Below, in pieces: positions 9,371-18,290 of a DNA stretch of 64,000 bases (positions are counted from its first letter, which is position 1; each line of letters opens with the position of its first letter). Under the pieces are notes generated by a model. It was not told where the DNA came from. It saw only the letters and a list, made by a program, of their open reading frames with translations, and searched no databases. Source of the stretch: Sagittula stellata E-37 (GTDB lineage: Bacteria > Pseudomonadota > Alphaproteobacteria > Rhodobacterales > Rhodobacteraceae); the NCBI RefSeq assembly GCF_039724765.1, contig NZ_CP155729.1:2799501-2863500 (forward strand). Direction: 5' to 3'. The position numbers and the translations under genes were made by a program.

Positions 9371-9503
9371 CGCCGCGCAACCTCTTGAAGGACAGGACCC
9401 GCCAAGCCTGCCGCCGTGGGACGGTACGCGCAAGCGCCACGGCGCCGGGACAAACGCGGCGCCATGCGCTATCTGTCACGTGGTAAGACAAGTGGAGCAC
9501 ACC

Positions 9504-10250
9504 ATGACCATCGACAGACAGGAAGACCTGGACGGCCTGAAAGAGATCGGGCGCATCGTCGCCAACACCCTGCGCGCGATGGCACAGGCGATGGAGCCGG
9601 GCATGACCACCCGCGAACTCGACGCCATCGGGCGCGCGTATCTCGACCGGCACGGCGCGGTCTCGGCCCCGGAACAGGTCTACGACTTCCCCGGCGCCAC
9701 CTGCATCAGCGTGAACGAGGACATCGCCCACGGCATCCCCGGCGACCGGGTGATCGCCGCCGGGGACCTCGTGAACATCGACGTCTCCGCGTCAAAGGAC
9801 GGATATTTCGCCGACACCGGCGCGACCCACCGCGTACCGCCCGTGAAGCCCTCGCTCGACCGCCTCTGCCGGGACGGACGGCGGGCGATGCAGATCGGTA
9901 TCGCGCAGGTCCGCGCAGGCCGCAGGCTGGACGGGATCGGGCGAGCCATCGGGCGCTTCGCCTCCGACCGGGGGTACACTCTGGTGCGCAACCTCGCCAG
10001 TCACGGTGTCGGACGGTCGCTGCACGAATACCCCGGCGAGATCGCCACATGGCCCAACAAGGACACGCGCCGTATCCACAATGGCCTCGTCCTGACGGTG
10101 GAGCCGTTCCTGTCGACCGGCGCGCTCTGGGCGACCGATGGCGGCGACGGCTGGACACTGCGCGCCGACCCAAGGGCGCCTGTTGTCCAGTACGAACACA
10201 CCGTGGTCGCAACCGGCGGCAAGGCCATATTCGTCACCCTGCCCGGCTGA
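9504..10250 (+). CDS. map: Type I methionine aminopeptidase
   Basis: Removes the initiator methionine from nascent proteins in the cytosol, using two divalent metal ions. 248 residues, the usual length for bacterial MetAP-I. The metal ligands are visible: Asp in LVNIDVSA, Asp in YFADTGATH, His in NLASHGVGRSLHE, Glu in LTVEPF and Glu in VQYEHTVV. GTGGAGC precedes the ATG at 9504. It is divergent from the racemase gene. Some roseobacters carry more than one map-like gene, so this copy may not be the sole one. Confidence 0.92.
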   Translation: MTIDRQEDLDGLKEIGRIVANTLRAMAQAMEPGMTTRELDAIGRAYLDRHGAVSAPEQVYDFPGATCISVNEDIAHGIPGDRVIAAGDLVNIDVSASKDGYFADTGATHRVPPVKPSLDRLCRDGRRAMQIGIAQVRAGRRLDGIGRAIGRFASDRGYTLVRNLASHGVGRSLHEYPGEIATWPNKDTRRIHNGLVLTVEPFLSTGALWATDGGDGWTLRADPRAPVVQYEHTVVATGGKAIFVTLPG

Positions 10251-10381
10251 CCCGTGACGCCCACCCGCGCACCACGAACTGACAGACGAACCGCGCCGAT
10301 AGTCCAATTCGGCGACCTAAGCCGACAGACCGAAGTGCCCCGCGATGCGTCCGCGCCGGGCGTCTCGTCGGAACCGCCCGT

Positions 10382-10966
10382 TCAGGCCTCCAGCTCGGCG
10401 TCCCAGTAGAGGAAGTCCATCCAGCTGTCGTGCAGGTGGTTCGGCGGAAAGCGCCGTCCCATGTTCAGAAGCTCGCCGGCTGTCGGCTGCCTTGGCACTT
10501 TCCGCAGGCTCAGACCCGACTGCCGGAGGCTGCGCGACCCTTTGCGCAGGTTGCAGGGCGCGCAGGCCGCCACCACGTTTTCCCAGCTCGTGATGCCGCC
10601 CCGCGCCCTCGGGATCACGTGATCGAATGTCAGTTCCGCCTTGGTCCCACAGTACTGGCAGCGGAATTCGTCCCTCAGAAAAAGATTGAAGCGCGTGAAG
10701 GCCACGCGCTTCTGAGGTTTCACAAAATCTTTCAGAACGACCACACTGGGTATCCTGATGCTCATACTCGGGCTTCGGACGACCTCGTCGTATTCCGCCA
10801 CGATATCCACCCGGTCGAGAAACTTGGCCTTCACCGCCTCCTGCCACGTCCAGAGGCTGAGTGGATAGTAGGACAACGGCCTGTAGTCCGCATTCAGCAC
10901 AAGCGCCGGATGGTGCCTCAGGGCGCCCGGCTCCCGCACGAAAGTGGTTCTGAAATCTCCGTCCAT
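10382..10966 (-). CDS. HNH endonuclease
   Basis: A 194-residue HNH-fold protein. The zinc-finger-type HNH core is clear: CQYCG, then LTFDHVIPRARGG (the catalytic His and its partner), then NVVAACAPCNLRKG. The N-terminal ALVLNADYRPLSYYPLSLW stretch is conserved in a widespread stand-alone HNH family of alphaproteobacteria whose role is not established; it is not linked to a restriction system here. Start at 10966 with GGAGGA upstream. It stands alone, convergent with map. Confidence 0.88.
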   Translation of the reverse strand: MDGDFRTTFVREPGALRHHPALVLNADYRPLSYYPLSLWTWQEAVKAKFLDRVDIVAEYDEVVRSPSMSIRIPSVVVLKDFVKPQKRVAFTRFNLFLRDEFRCQYCGTKAELTFDHVIPRARGGITSWENVVAACAPCNLRKGSRSLRQSGLSLRKVPRQPTAGELLNMGRRFPPNHLHDSWMDFLYWDAELEA

Positions 10967-11337
10967 TGCGGGACTCGTCCTCCGCTCCGTCTGCTCTTTC
11001 TCAAGCACCGGAGCGGGACGACCCGCCCCAGCTAGGTGCCACTATATCTCGCGGCAACCTTCTGGCAAGCCTTACAAGATGGTGTGGTCCTGCAGAGCAG
11101 TAGCCCCCGAATGTAATGCCTGTGTGACAGGCAGGTGGGCCACAGGGCACCGGAGTCCAGCCGTGGCGCGGCTCTGTGGACGGATCGGGACCCGACGCGC
11201 AAAGGCGGCCATGTGTACAAAACCGGACCCGCGGCGGCCCTGCGCCTCCGCATCCAGCCATTCAACAGTTCAACCGTCGAAGGTATGGCCCGCCGCACCA
11301 GCGCAAGATCGGCCGGTCAGCCGCCGCGCCAACGGCC
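10967..11337. other. 371-base stretch without a gene
   Basis: Lies between the HNH gene and the esterase gene, both on the minus strand, so it should hold the HNH promoter. The only structure I see is a perfect palindrome at 11117-11133. No tRNA-like cloverleaf and no credible small gene were recognised. Confidence 0.6.
11117..11133. promoter_or_regulatory. Perfect inverted repeat, possible operator
   Basis: TGCCTGT, three bases, ACAGGCA. The arms are perfect and the dyad looks like a dimeric regulator site. It lies about 150 bases upstream of the HNH start. Nothing else identifies the regulator. Confidence 0.35.
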
Positions 11338-12003
11338 TCAGAAACCGCATTTGTCGCGGATAAACGCCAGTGCGACCGACAGCCCGTCGGGGGCGATCCC
11401 ATGGGCCGTGCCCTTCATGATATGGGCATAGACCTCCTCGAAGCCCGCGCCCTGCAACGCCTCTGCCGCAGCGGGAAGCGAGTCCACGGGCACCACGTCG
11501 TCCATGTCGCCATGCAACAGCAGGATCGGCGGCATGGACTGCACCTCGTCCGCCAGAAGCTCCGGCTGCAACAGACGACCCGAGAAGCCCACGATCCCCG
11601 CGACGGCATCCTCCCGGCGCGGCCCCACGTGCAGGCTCATCATCGTGCCCTGGCTGAACCCGAAAAGGCAGACCTGTTCGGGCAACAGATCCTCATCCAC
11701 CATCAGCGCGTCGAGAAAGGCGTTCAGGTCGTCGACCGCCCGCATCATTCCGGCGGCGGCTTCCTCTTCGGACGAGCCGTCGATCCACGGAATCGGAAAC
11801 CACTGAAAGCCGAACGGGGCGCCCGCGCAGGCCTCCGGCGCATCCGGCGCCACGAACAGCGTGTCCGGCAGATGTTCGCCCAGCGGATCTGCCAGCCCCA
11901 GAAGGTCTGCGCCGTTCGCGCCGTAGCCGTGCAGGAAGACCACGCCGGACCGTGTGTCCCCGGATACCGGCGCGCGGCGCCCCGCCTTAAGAACCCGTGT
12001 CAT
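11338..12003 (-). CDS. Alpha/beta-hydrolase, phospholipase/carboxylesterase family
   Basis: Cytosolic serine hydrolase of 221 residues that cleaves carboxyl esters (or thioesters). The fold's landmarks are all visible: oxyanion motif VFLHGYGANG, nucleophile in LFGFSQGTM, acid in LLHGDMDDVVPV and His in KGTAHGIAP. Length matches the family. It starts at 12003 and lies 25 bases downstream of the small membrane-anchored gene, so may share its transcript. Confidence 0.9.
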   Translation of the reverse strand: MTRVLKAGRRAPVSGDTRSGVVFLHGYGANGADLLGLADPLGEHLPDTLFVAPDAPEACAGAPFGFQWFPIPWIDGSSEEEAAAGMMRAVDDLNAFLDALMVDEDLLPEQVCLFGFSQGTMMSLHVGPRREDAVAGIVGFSGRLLQPELLADEVQSMPPILLLHGDMDDVVPVDSLPAAAEALQGAGFEEVYAHIMKGTAHGIAPDGLSVALAFIRDKCGF

Positions 12004-12028
12004 CGCAAAACTCTCCCTGATTCCTTTG

Positions 12029-12427
12029 TCATTCCGGCGCGCAGGTCATCCTGGCGCCGCCCTCGAACCCGTCGGCCCATCGCTCGGCATAGGCATATTC
12101 ACCGCCGTCCAGCGCGACCAGCACGAAGTCGTAGAAATCCGTGACCTCGCCCGCCGCATCGCGGATCTCGTGGCGGCAGCCCGGGTCGAGATAGTCCGTG
12201 CATGTGCCCGCGTCGTCCGTCACCGCGCCATCCGCCACATGGGTCGACATGATGCGATATCCCGCCGCGTCGAGCGTCAGCCGCAGATCGTACGTCTCGG
12301 TGGAGCCGTCCGCGTTGGGGAAATCCATTCTCCCCGTACAGACCATGGGCGAAAAGAAGGCCGCCGCGCAGGCCCCGGCCCAGATGACCGCGACCGCCGC
12401 GCCGACACCCGTCCAGATGCCGCTCAC
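12029..12427 (-). CDS. Small exported or membrane-anchored protein of unknown function
   Basis: 132 residues: one N-terminal hydrophobic helix (about 5-25, GVGAAVAVIWAGACAAAFF) followed by a soluble domain with four or more cysteines (CTGRMDF, CTDYLDPGC, CAPE), which suggests a disulfide-bonded periplasmic domain. The start is a GTG at 12427 whose GTGA overlaps the TGA of the glycosylase gene, so the two are coupled. I do not recognise the domain. Confidence 0.72.
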   Translation of the reverse strand: MSGIWTGVGAAVAVIWAGACAAAFFSPMVCTGRMDFPNADGSTETYDLRLTLDAAGYRIMSTHVADGAVTDDAGTCTDYLDPGCRHEIRDAAGEVTDFYDFVLVALDGGEYAYAERWADGFEGGARMTCAPE

Positions 12428-13062
12428 GCAATGCCCTCTCGCTGTTTGCACACGTGGTAGTAGGCCCAGAGCGCACGCGCCGCAACCGACCGCCAGGGCG
12501 ACCAGGCCTCTGCCATCCGGCGCAGCGCGCGCTCCGTCGGGCGTTCGTCGAGATCGAACAGCAGCCGTGCGCCCTCCTGCAAGGCCAGGTCGCCGGGGGC
12601 AAAGACGTCCGCCCGGCCGAGGCTGAACATCGCATAGATCTCGGCCGTCCAGACACCGATCCCCTTCACCGCCACGAGGGTCTTTACCACCTCGTCGGTG
12701 GGCATGTCGCGCAGGCCGTCGAAGTCGATCCCGGCAGAGGCCAGCGCCTGCGCATAGGCCACCTTCTGCCGCGACAGCCCCAGCGCCTTCAGGTCGTCGT
12801 CCGAGGCCCCTTGCACCGCCGCGGCAGAGGTCATCCCCGCCGCCTCCAGCCGCGCCCAGATTGCGCGGGCCGAGGCGACGCTGACCTGCTGGCTGACGAT
12901 GGCGCTCAGAAGCTGGGCGAAACCGTCGGGCCTGCGCCGCAGCGGCAGCGGGCCGGTCAGTTCCAGGGCCCCGGCAAAGCGCGGCTCGCAGGCGGCCAGC
13001 CAGTCCGCCCCTTCCGCCACGCAGGCGTCGCCCATTATGATCCGCCCGACACCGTCGTTCAT
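12424..13062 (-). CDS. DNA-3-methyladenine glycosylase II (AlkA-type HhH-GPD)
   Basis: Base-excision repair enzyme that removes alkylated purines. 212 residues forming the helix-hairpin-helix GPD domain: HhH motif LVAVKGIGVWTAEIY and the catalytic Asp in FAPGDLALQ. It lacks the N-terminal TBP-like domain of E. coli AlkA, as is usual for the short alphaproteobacterial form. AAAGGGAG lies eight bases before the ATG at 13062. Its stop overlaps the start of the downstream small gene. Confidence 0.92.
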   Translation of the reverse strand: MNDGVGRIIMGDACVAEGADWLAACEPRFAGALELTGPLPLRRRPDGFAQLLSAIVSQQVSVASARAIWARLEAAGMTSAAAVQGASDDDLKALGLSRQKVAYAQALASAGIDFDGLRDMPTDEVVKTLVAVKGIGVWTAEIYAMFSLGRADVFAPGDLALQEGARLLFDLDERPTERALRRMAEAWSPWRSVAARALWAYYHVCKQREGIA

Positions 13063-13248
13063 CGCCGTCTCCCTTTCCCGGCACCCTGCCGTCCACAGCG
13101 CCGGGACGCAATGCCCGGGCGCGCATCACAGCCGCGACCCGCTTCCTGCGCAATCCGGAGCACCGACCCCGGCGCCGCCCGCACAGGTCGTTCACTGGGA
13201 CACATTCGCCTCTTGCGATACCTCGCGGCTCGGCCTACGACTTCGCGC

Positions 13249-14478
13249 ATGACCACCCAGACCACGGCCCAGCCCACCGACACCCGCGCCCGCCGCAACG
13301 TCACCGTCCTCGTGCTCGCGCAGGCGTTTCTCGGGGCGCAGATGCCGATGATCTTCACCATCGGCGGACTGGCGGGGCAAAGCCTCGCCCCCAACCCCTG
13401 CTATGCCACGCTGCCGATCTCGCTGATCGTGCTCGGATCGATGCTGGCGGCCACGCCGGTCTCGGCGATCATGCAGAAATACGGGCGCCGCGCGGGCTTC
13501 TTCCTCGGCGCGGGCGCCGGTGCGGTTGGCGGGGCGATCGGTGCTTACGGGCTCCTGACTGCCTCCTTCACGATCTTCCTGCTGGGCAGCCTCGTAACCG
13601 GCATCTACATGTCCGCCCAGGGTTTCTACCGTTTCGCCGCCGCCGACACTGCCTCCGAAGACTTCCGCCCCAAGGCGATCTCCTACGTCATGGCCGGCGG
13701 CCTCGCCTCTGCCGTGATCGGCCCGCAACTGGTGAAGTTCACCGCTGACAGTTACGTCATCCCCTTCCTCGGTACCTACGCCGGGGTGATCGCGATCAAC
13801 CTGATCGGCGCCTGCCTGTTCTTCTTCCTCGACATCCCCAAGCCGCCTGTCCCCGCCGAGGACGCACCGAAGGGACGCACCCGCTGGCAGCTCCTGACCA
13901 CCCCCCGTATCGGCGTGGCGGTGATCTGCGCGGCGGTCTCCTACGCGCTGATGAACCTGGTGATGACCTCGACGCCGCTGGCCGTGGTCGGCTGCGGGTA
14001 CGAGACCGGAGACGCCGCCAACGTCGTCACCGCACACGTCCTGGCCATGTTCGCGCCCAGCTTCTTCACCGGCCACCTCATCGCCCGCTTCGGCGTGGAA
14101 CGGATCATGGCCACCGGCCTCGTCATCCTGGCGGGCGCCGGCGCCGTGGGTCTTTCGGGCGTCAACCTCGAACAGTTCTTCGTGGCACTGGTGCTGCTGG
14201 GCATCGGCTGGAACTTCGGCTTCATCGGCGCGACCAGCATGCTGTCGGGCGCCCACGAAGCGCATGAACGCGGCCGCATGCAGGGCCTCAACGACCTGAT
14301 CGTCTTCGGCGCCGTCACCTTCGCCTCGCTGTCCTCGGGCGGCCTGATGAACTGCTCGGGCGGCTCGCCGGTGCAGGGCTGGATGTCGGTGAACCTCGCC
14401 ATGGCACCGTTTCTCGTGCTGGCCGGCGGCGCGCTGATCTGGCTCTGGCTGCGCCCGAAGGAAGAGCAGCCCGCCTGA
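13249..14478 (+). CDS. MFS transporter
   Basis: Inner-membrane carrier of 409 residues with about twelve hydrophobic segments in two halves separated by the cytosolic loop around DIPKPPVPAEDAPKGRTR. The MFS loop 2-3 basic motif is present as MQKYGRRAGFF. The substrate is not predictable. The ATG at 13249 starts a Thr-rich tail. It is divergent from the glycosylase gene. Confidence 0.9.
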   Translation: MTTQTTAQPTDTRARRNVTVLVLAQAFLGAQMPMIFTIGGLAGQSLAPNPCYATLPISLIVLGSMLAATPVSAIMQKYGRRAGFFLGAGAGAVGGAIGAYGLLTASFTIFLLGSLVTGIYMSAQGFYRFAAADTASEDFRPKAISYVMAGGLASAVIGPQLVKFTADSYVIPFLGTYAGVIAINLIGACLFFFLDIPKPPVPAEDAPKGRTRWQLLTTPRIGVAVICAAVSYALMNLVMTSTPLAVVGCGYETGDAANVVTAHVLAMFAPSFFTGHLIARFGVERIMATGLVILAGAGAVGLSGVNLEQFFVALVLLGIGWNFGFIGATSMLSGAHEAHERGRMQGLNDLIVFGAVTFASLSSGGLMNCSGGSPVQGWMSVNLAMAPFLVLAGGALIWLWLRPKEEQPA

Positions 14479-15078
14479 CATGCGGTTTCGGCCAACCTCG
14501 CAAATCGCTGCGGCCAGCGCCGATGCTCGCACTGACGCCTGCTCCGTGTGCGCGGCAAACCCTGTGCGCGGCAAATCATTGCCCCGCCAGGTCGCGTGAC
14601 GCCCGCAACGCCCCCCCTGGCAAGCCGAAACCGGTGCGCGACCACGCAACCGCAATGACGGTCCCGCGCCACGCCCGCCACCTGTCCCGATAGGGAAACC
14701 GCCTTCTCCCGCCAACGCTCTCGAAGCGGTCCACGACCCCTTGCCCGGAAAACGGGCGCTCACTGCCGGCGCCCTTACACCCAAACGCCAGCCACCGACC
14801 CAGCAACAGCGCCGGGTTCGGCCCTGTCCCTGCGATCGCGAGGGACAAGAACGGCCAGACCGACGGCCCCCGCTTTCCCCACACATGCCGTCTAGACAGC
14901 CTGAAGTGCGCCGATTGCGTGTTCCCGGTGCCGGAAAGGCTCCTGAACGTACCCATCACGGACGCACGGCAAGACGCCCTCCCTTCCGGCCCCCCTTCAT
15001 CTTTGCCAAAATACCTCCGGGGGTCCGGGGGGCGGCGCCCCCCGGCGGGTCGCTGCCGCAAGGCAGCGAAACCCGGTC
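14479..15078. other. 600-base stretch without a gene
   Basis: Convergent intergenic region between the MFS transporter and the phytoene-synthase-like gene. It contains a short direct repeat of TGTGCGCGGCAAA near 14547-14575 and, at its right end, one copy of the dispersed AAATACCTC element. I found no credible coding frame. Confidence 0.6.
14992..15068 (+). repeat. Dispersed AAATACCTC element, copy A, with hairpins
   Basis: Begins CCCCTTCATCTTTGCCAAAA, then TACCTCCGGGGG, followed by a perfect palindrome (CCGGGGGGC / GCCCCCCGG) and a second hairpin CGCTGCC-GCAA-GGCAGCG at 15051-15068. Seen from the minus-strand gene that ends at 15079, it reads as two hairpins followed by GAGGTATTTTGGC, so it could act in 3'-end formation. 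Three related copies lie elsewhere in the window. Confidence 0.7.
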
Positions 15079-15858
15079 TCAGATGCGCCCGGTCAGCCCG
15101 GCCCGCAACCGCGTCCAACGCACCTTGGCCTCCGAGGGCAGAAGCGTGCCATCCTTGACCCGCCCCGGATCCGCAACGGCGCGGCGCAGCATGGGCTCCG
15201 CCAGCACACCGGCCATCAGCGCCGCGCGGGCGGCGCGCGGCACCGCCCCTTGCGCCGCCCGAGCCTCCGCCACCAGGTCCAGCCCATGTGCCGCAAGCGC
15301 GCGCACCGCCTCGGGGCGCCCGTCCGCCAGCGGCAACTTGCCCCGCGCCTCCAGCACCGGCACCGCGCGCAGGTAAGCCGCGAGACCGGAAGCCTTTCCC
15401 AGTGCCCGAGCCGCGCGTCCGTCCCGGTCCCCAAGACAACGGGCCGCGACAAACATCAGCCCGCCGCCCGTGGCCTCCAGGTAGGACCACAGGGCGTGCG
15501 GCTCATCGAACGGGGCCTTCTCGATATCCGCGCGCCGTGCTTCCACCAGCGCGTCCAGCACCGCCGCCCCTTCGGCGTCCAGCACCTCCGCCAGCGGCGA
15601 GACCACCTCGTGCCGCCGGACCGCGCCGCCGCCGCCGATCTCGTCCAGCGCGTCGCGCCACCATTGCAGGCGCATCTCGGCGATCATCGGCTCTGCCGTC
15701 ACCCAGGGCGCGCGCGCCACCTCGACATTGAAGGCGTACAGCGGAAAGAGCACGCGCCGCGCCGCGACCGGCGCCGCCATGGCACCCGCGAAACGCTCCG
15801 GGTCGCCGCGCTCGACGATCTCCGCGCAGGCATGCAGATCGGACCCCGGCGCGATCAT
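15079..15858 (-). CDS. Squalene/phytoene synthase family protein, probably non-catalytic (NDUFAF6-like)
   Basis: 259 residues with the family's overall pattern (RRVLFPLYAFNVEVAR near 34-49, MRLQWWRDAL near 62-71). Both Asp-rich prenyl-diphosphate motifs are missing: the first is replaced by YAFNVEVARAP, and where synthases have LRDxxED it reads AYLRAVPVLEARGKLPL (about 161-177). This is the pattern of the NDUFAF6 branch, a respiratory complex I assembly factor in mitochondria, rather than of carotenoid enzymes; no other carotenoid gene is near. Its ATGA overlaps the stop of the methyltransferase gene. Confidence 0.82.
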   Translation of the reverse strand: MIAPGSDLHACAEIVERGDPERFAGAMAAPVAARRVLFPLYAFNVEVARAPWVTAEPMIAEMRLQWWRDALDEIGGGGAVRRHEVVSPLAEVLDAEGAAVLDALVEARRADIEKAPFDEPHALWSYLEATGGGLMFVAARCLGDRDGRAARALGKASGLAAYLRAVPVLEARGKLPLADGRPEAVRALAAHGLDLVAEARAAQGAVPRAARAALMAGVLAEPMLRRAVADPGRVKDGTLLPSEAKVRWTRLRAGLTGRI

Positions 15859-16565
15859 GTCAGCCGCGCCACGCACAACAGATACCCGGTCTCGCCCTTG
15901 ACCCGCCGCCATGTCGCGGCCTCCGCCGCGCAGAGGTCCAGCATCTCCGACAGCCGGGCGTCGGCCCCCGGACGCAATGCAGAGATCCGCGCTTCCATGG
16001 GGCGGTAATAGGCCTCCCATCCGGCGTCCGGCACCTTGCGCGTGCCCAGCACCTCGAACCCGGCCGCACCGGCCGCCGCCGCGATACCTTCGGCCGAACG
16101 CGCCGGATAGCCCTCCCAGAAGGCCCGGGCCTCCGCGCCCGGCGCCTCGGTGAAAAAACAGGGCTCCGAAAACGCCAGCACCCCGCGGGGCTTCAGCGCC
16201 CGGGCCATTGCCGCCAGCCCGTCCTGAAGCCCGAGGAAATAGAGCGCGCCCGCACACCAGATCATGTCGAACGGTCCCGGCAGCGCGCCAAGGTCGCCCT
16301 CCATGACGGACACCCGCGGATCGCCCGCAAACCGCGCGTCCGCCTCCGCGACGAAGCTGGCCATCCGGTCCACCGCCACCACCCGTGCACCCGGCGCGGC
16401 GGCCAGCAGGGCGTCGATGTCGCCGCCCGGGCCGCAGCCCGCATCGCAGATCGAGGCGTCTTCCGGCAGACCGGCCAGCGCGCAGGCCCAGGCCACATCG
16501 TCCGGCGCGCCCGGCCCTTCGCGCGGCAGCCCGCGGTGTACGGCAAAGAACGTTTCCCAATCCAT
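15855..16565 (-). CDS. Class I SAM-dependent methyltransferase
   Basis: 236 residues, cytosolic, seven-beta-strand methyltransferase. Motif I is ICDAGCGPGGDI (about 39-50), the acidic residue ending strand 2 is in VVAVDRMAS and post-I is VMEGDLGALP. The acceptor is unknown. It starts at 16565, overlapping the cimA stop by one base (TGATG), and its own stop overlaps the phytoene-synthase-like gene by four, so cimA and these two genes form one unit. Confidence 0.88.
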   Translation of the reverse strand: MDWETFFAVHRGLPREGPGAPDDVAWACALAGLPEDASICDAGCGPGGDIDALLAAAPGARVVAVDRMASFVAEADARFAGDPRVSVMEGDLGALPGPFDMIWCAGALYFLGLQDGLAAMARALKPRGVLAFSEPCFFTEAPGAEARAFWEGYPARSAEGIAAAAGAAGFEVLGTRKVPDAGWEAYYRPMEARISALRPGADARLSEMLDLCAAEAATWRRVKGETGYLLCVARLT

Positions 16566-18181
16566 CAGGCCGCGCCCGCCCGCACCAGCTTCCAGCGCAC
16601 CGCGTCCAGAAGCGCCTCGAACGATGCGTCGACGATGTTGGCCGACACACCCACCGTCGCCCACCGCCGGCCCGAGGAATCCTCGCTGTCGATGATGACC
16701 CGCGTCACCGCCTCCGTGCCGCCCTGCGTGATGCGTACCTTGAAGTCCACCAGCCGCATGTCGTCGATGTACGCTTGGTAGGACCCGAGGTCCTTCGCCA
16801 GCGCCTTCGACAGGGCGTTCACCGGGCCGCGGTCGTTGCCTTCCTCGTCCATGGACTCCGAGACCGACAGCTTCTTTTCACCGTCGACCTTCACCACCAC
16901 GACCGCCTCCGACAGCGACACCATGCGGTTGTACTTGTTCTTCCGCCGCTCGACCGTCACGCGGTAGCGCTTCACCTCGAAGAACTCCGGCAGCAGCCCC
17001 AGCTCTTCCCGCGCCAGCAATTCGAACGATGCCTGCGCGGTGTCGTAGGAATAACCCTCCGCTTCCCGCGTCTTCACCAGTTCGAGAATGCGCGCCAGCG
17101 CCGGATCGCCCGGCGCGACCTCAAGCCCCGCTTCCGCCAGCCTGCGCCGCAGGTTCGACTGCCCGGCCTGGTTCGACATCGGCACCACCCGCCGGTTGCC
17201 CACCAGCGCGGGGTCGATATGCTCGTAGGTCGTGGGGTCCTTGAGGATCGCACTGGCATGCAGCCCCGCCTTGTGCGCAAAGGCCGAAGCGCCCACATAG
17301 GCCACCTGCTTCAGCGGCACCCGGTTCAGCACGTCGTCCAGCATCCGGCTCACCCGCGTCAGCCCTTCCAGCGCCTCGTGGCTGACGCCCGTCTCGTAGC
17401 GGCTGGCGTAAGGCTCCTTCAGCAGAAGCGTCGGGATCAGCGCCGTCAGATTGGCATTGCCGCAACGCTCGCCCAGCCCGTTCAACGTGCCCTGGATTTG
17501 CCGCGCGCCCGCCTCGACCGCCGCCAGCGACCCGGACACCGCGGTTTCGGTGTCGTTGTGGGTGTGGATCCCGACCCTGTCGCCTGGCACGCCCGCCGCG
17601 ATCACCCCGCCGACGATCCGCCCGATCTCCGTCGGCAGCGTGCCACCGTTGGTGTCGCACAGCACGACCCAACGCGCCCCGGCATCCAACGCCGCCCGAA
17701 GGCAGGACAGCGCATACGACGGGTTGGCCTTGTAGCCGTCAAAGAAATGCTCCGCGTCGAACAGCGCTTCCCGCCCCGAGGCCACCAGATGCGCGACCGA
17801 GGCGGCGATGTTCCCGACGTTCTCCTCCAGCGTGATCCCCAGCGCCGTCGTGACGTGGAAGTCATGCGTCTTGCCCACGAGACAGACCGCCGGAGTGCCC
17901 GCGTTCATCACCGCCGCCAGCACATCGTCGTTCTCCGCCGACCGTCCGGCCCGCTTGGTCATCCCGAAGGCGGTCAGCACCGCCCGCGTCTGGCCCACCT
18001 CCTCGAAAAAGGCGGAATCCGTCGGGTTCGCCCCGGGCCAGCCGCCCTCGATATGATCCACCCCCAGCGCATCCAGCGCGGCGGCGATCTTCAGCTTCTC
18101 GGCGGTGGAGAACTGCACCCCCTGCGTCTGCTGCCCGTCGCGCAGCGTGGTGTCGTAGAGATAAAGCCGCTCGCGTGCCAT
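16565..18181 (-). CDS. cimA: (R)-citramalate synthase
   Basis: Condenses acetyl-CoA with pyruvate to (R)-citramalate, the first step of the threonine-independent isoleucine route. 538 residues. The N-terminal TIM barrel has DTTLRDGQQTQGVQF with the metal-binding Asp and catalytic Arg, the metal ligands GIHTHNDTE, and GLGERCGNANL. The C-terminal third (from about 400) is the LeuA-type allosteric domain, ending ANIVDASFEALLDAVRWK. Length and domain order fit the CimA-type group rather than 2-isopropylmalate synthase. The ATG at 18181 follows a G-rich run; a GTG directly before it is also possible. Confidence 0.93.
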   Translation of the reverse strand: MARERLYLYDTTLRDGQQTQGVQFSTAEKLKIAAALDALGVDHIEGGWPGANPTDSAFFEEVGQTRAVLTAFGMTKRAGRSAENDDVLAAVMNAGTPAVCLVGKTHDFHVTTALGITLEENVGNIAASVAHLVASGREALFDAEHFFDGYKANPSYALSCLRAALDAGARWVVLCDTNGGTLPTEIGRIVGGVIAAGVPGDRVGIHTHNDTETAVSGSLAAVEAGARQIQGTLNGLGERCGNANLTALIPTLLLKEPYASRYETGVSHEALEGLTRVSRMLDDVLNRVPLKQVAYVGASAFAHKAGLHASAILKDPTTYEHIDPALVGNRRVVPMSNQAGQSNLRRRLAEAGLEVAPGDPALARILELVKTREAEGYSYDTAQASFELLAREELGLLPEFFEVKRYRVTVERRKNKYNRMVSLSEAVVVVKVDGEKKLSVSESMDEEGNDRGPVNALSKALAKDLGSYQAYIDDMRLVDFKVRITQGGTEAVTRVIIDSEDSSGRRWATVGVSANIVDASFEALLDAVRWKLVRAGAA

Positions 18182-18218
18182 CACCGCGCCCCCCGTTTCC
18201 GACAGGGTCGACCCTGCG

Positions 18219-18264
18219 CTTCTTTGCTTTCCAAATACCTCCGGGGTCTGGGGCAGAGCCCCAG
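18219..18264 (+). repeat. Dispersed AAATACCTC element, copy B
   Basis: Reads CTTCTTTGCTTTCC then AAATACCTCCGGGGT, followed by the hairpin CTGGGG-CAGAG-CCCCAG at 18248-18264. It lies 27 bases beyond the stop codon of cysS, in the same relation to its upstream minus-strand gene as copies A and C. Confidence 0.7.
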
Positions 18265-18290
18265 TCCGTGCTCACAGTCAGCGCCACGCA

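Noticed and set aside
13192..14886. 564-codon minus-strand frame opposite the MFS transporter
   Set aside because: Shadow frame; the MFS reading has twelve hydrophobic helices and a proper start.
15859..16650. N-terminal extension that would make the phytoene-synthase-like protein 523 residues long
   Set aside because: It would overlap the whole methyltransferase gene in another frame; the ATG at 15858 with ATGA coupling is a much better start.
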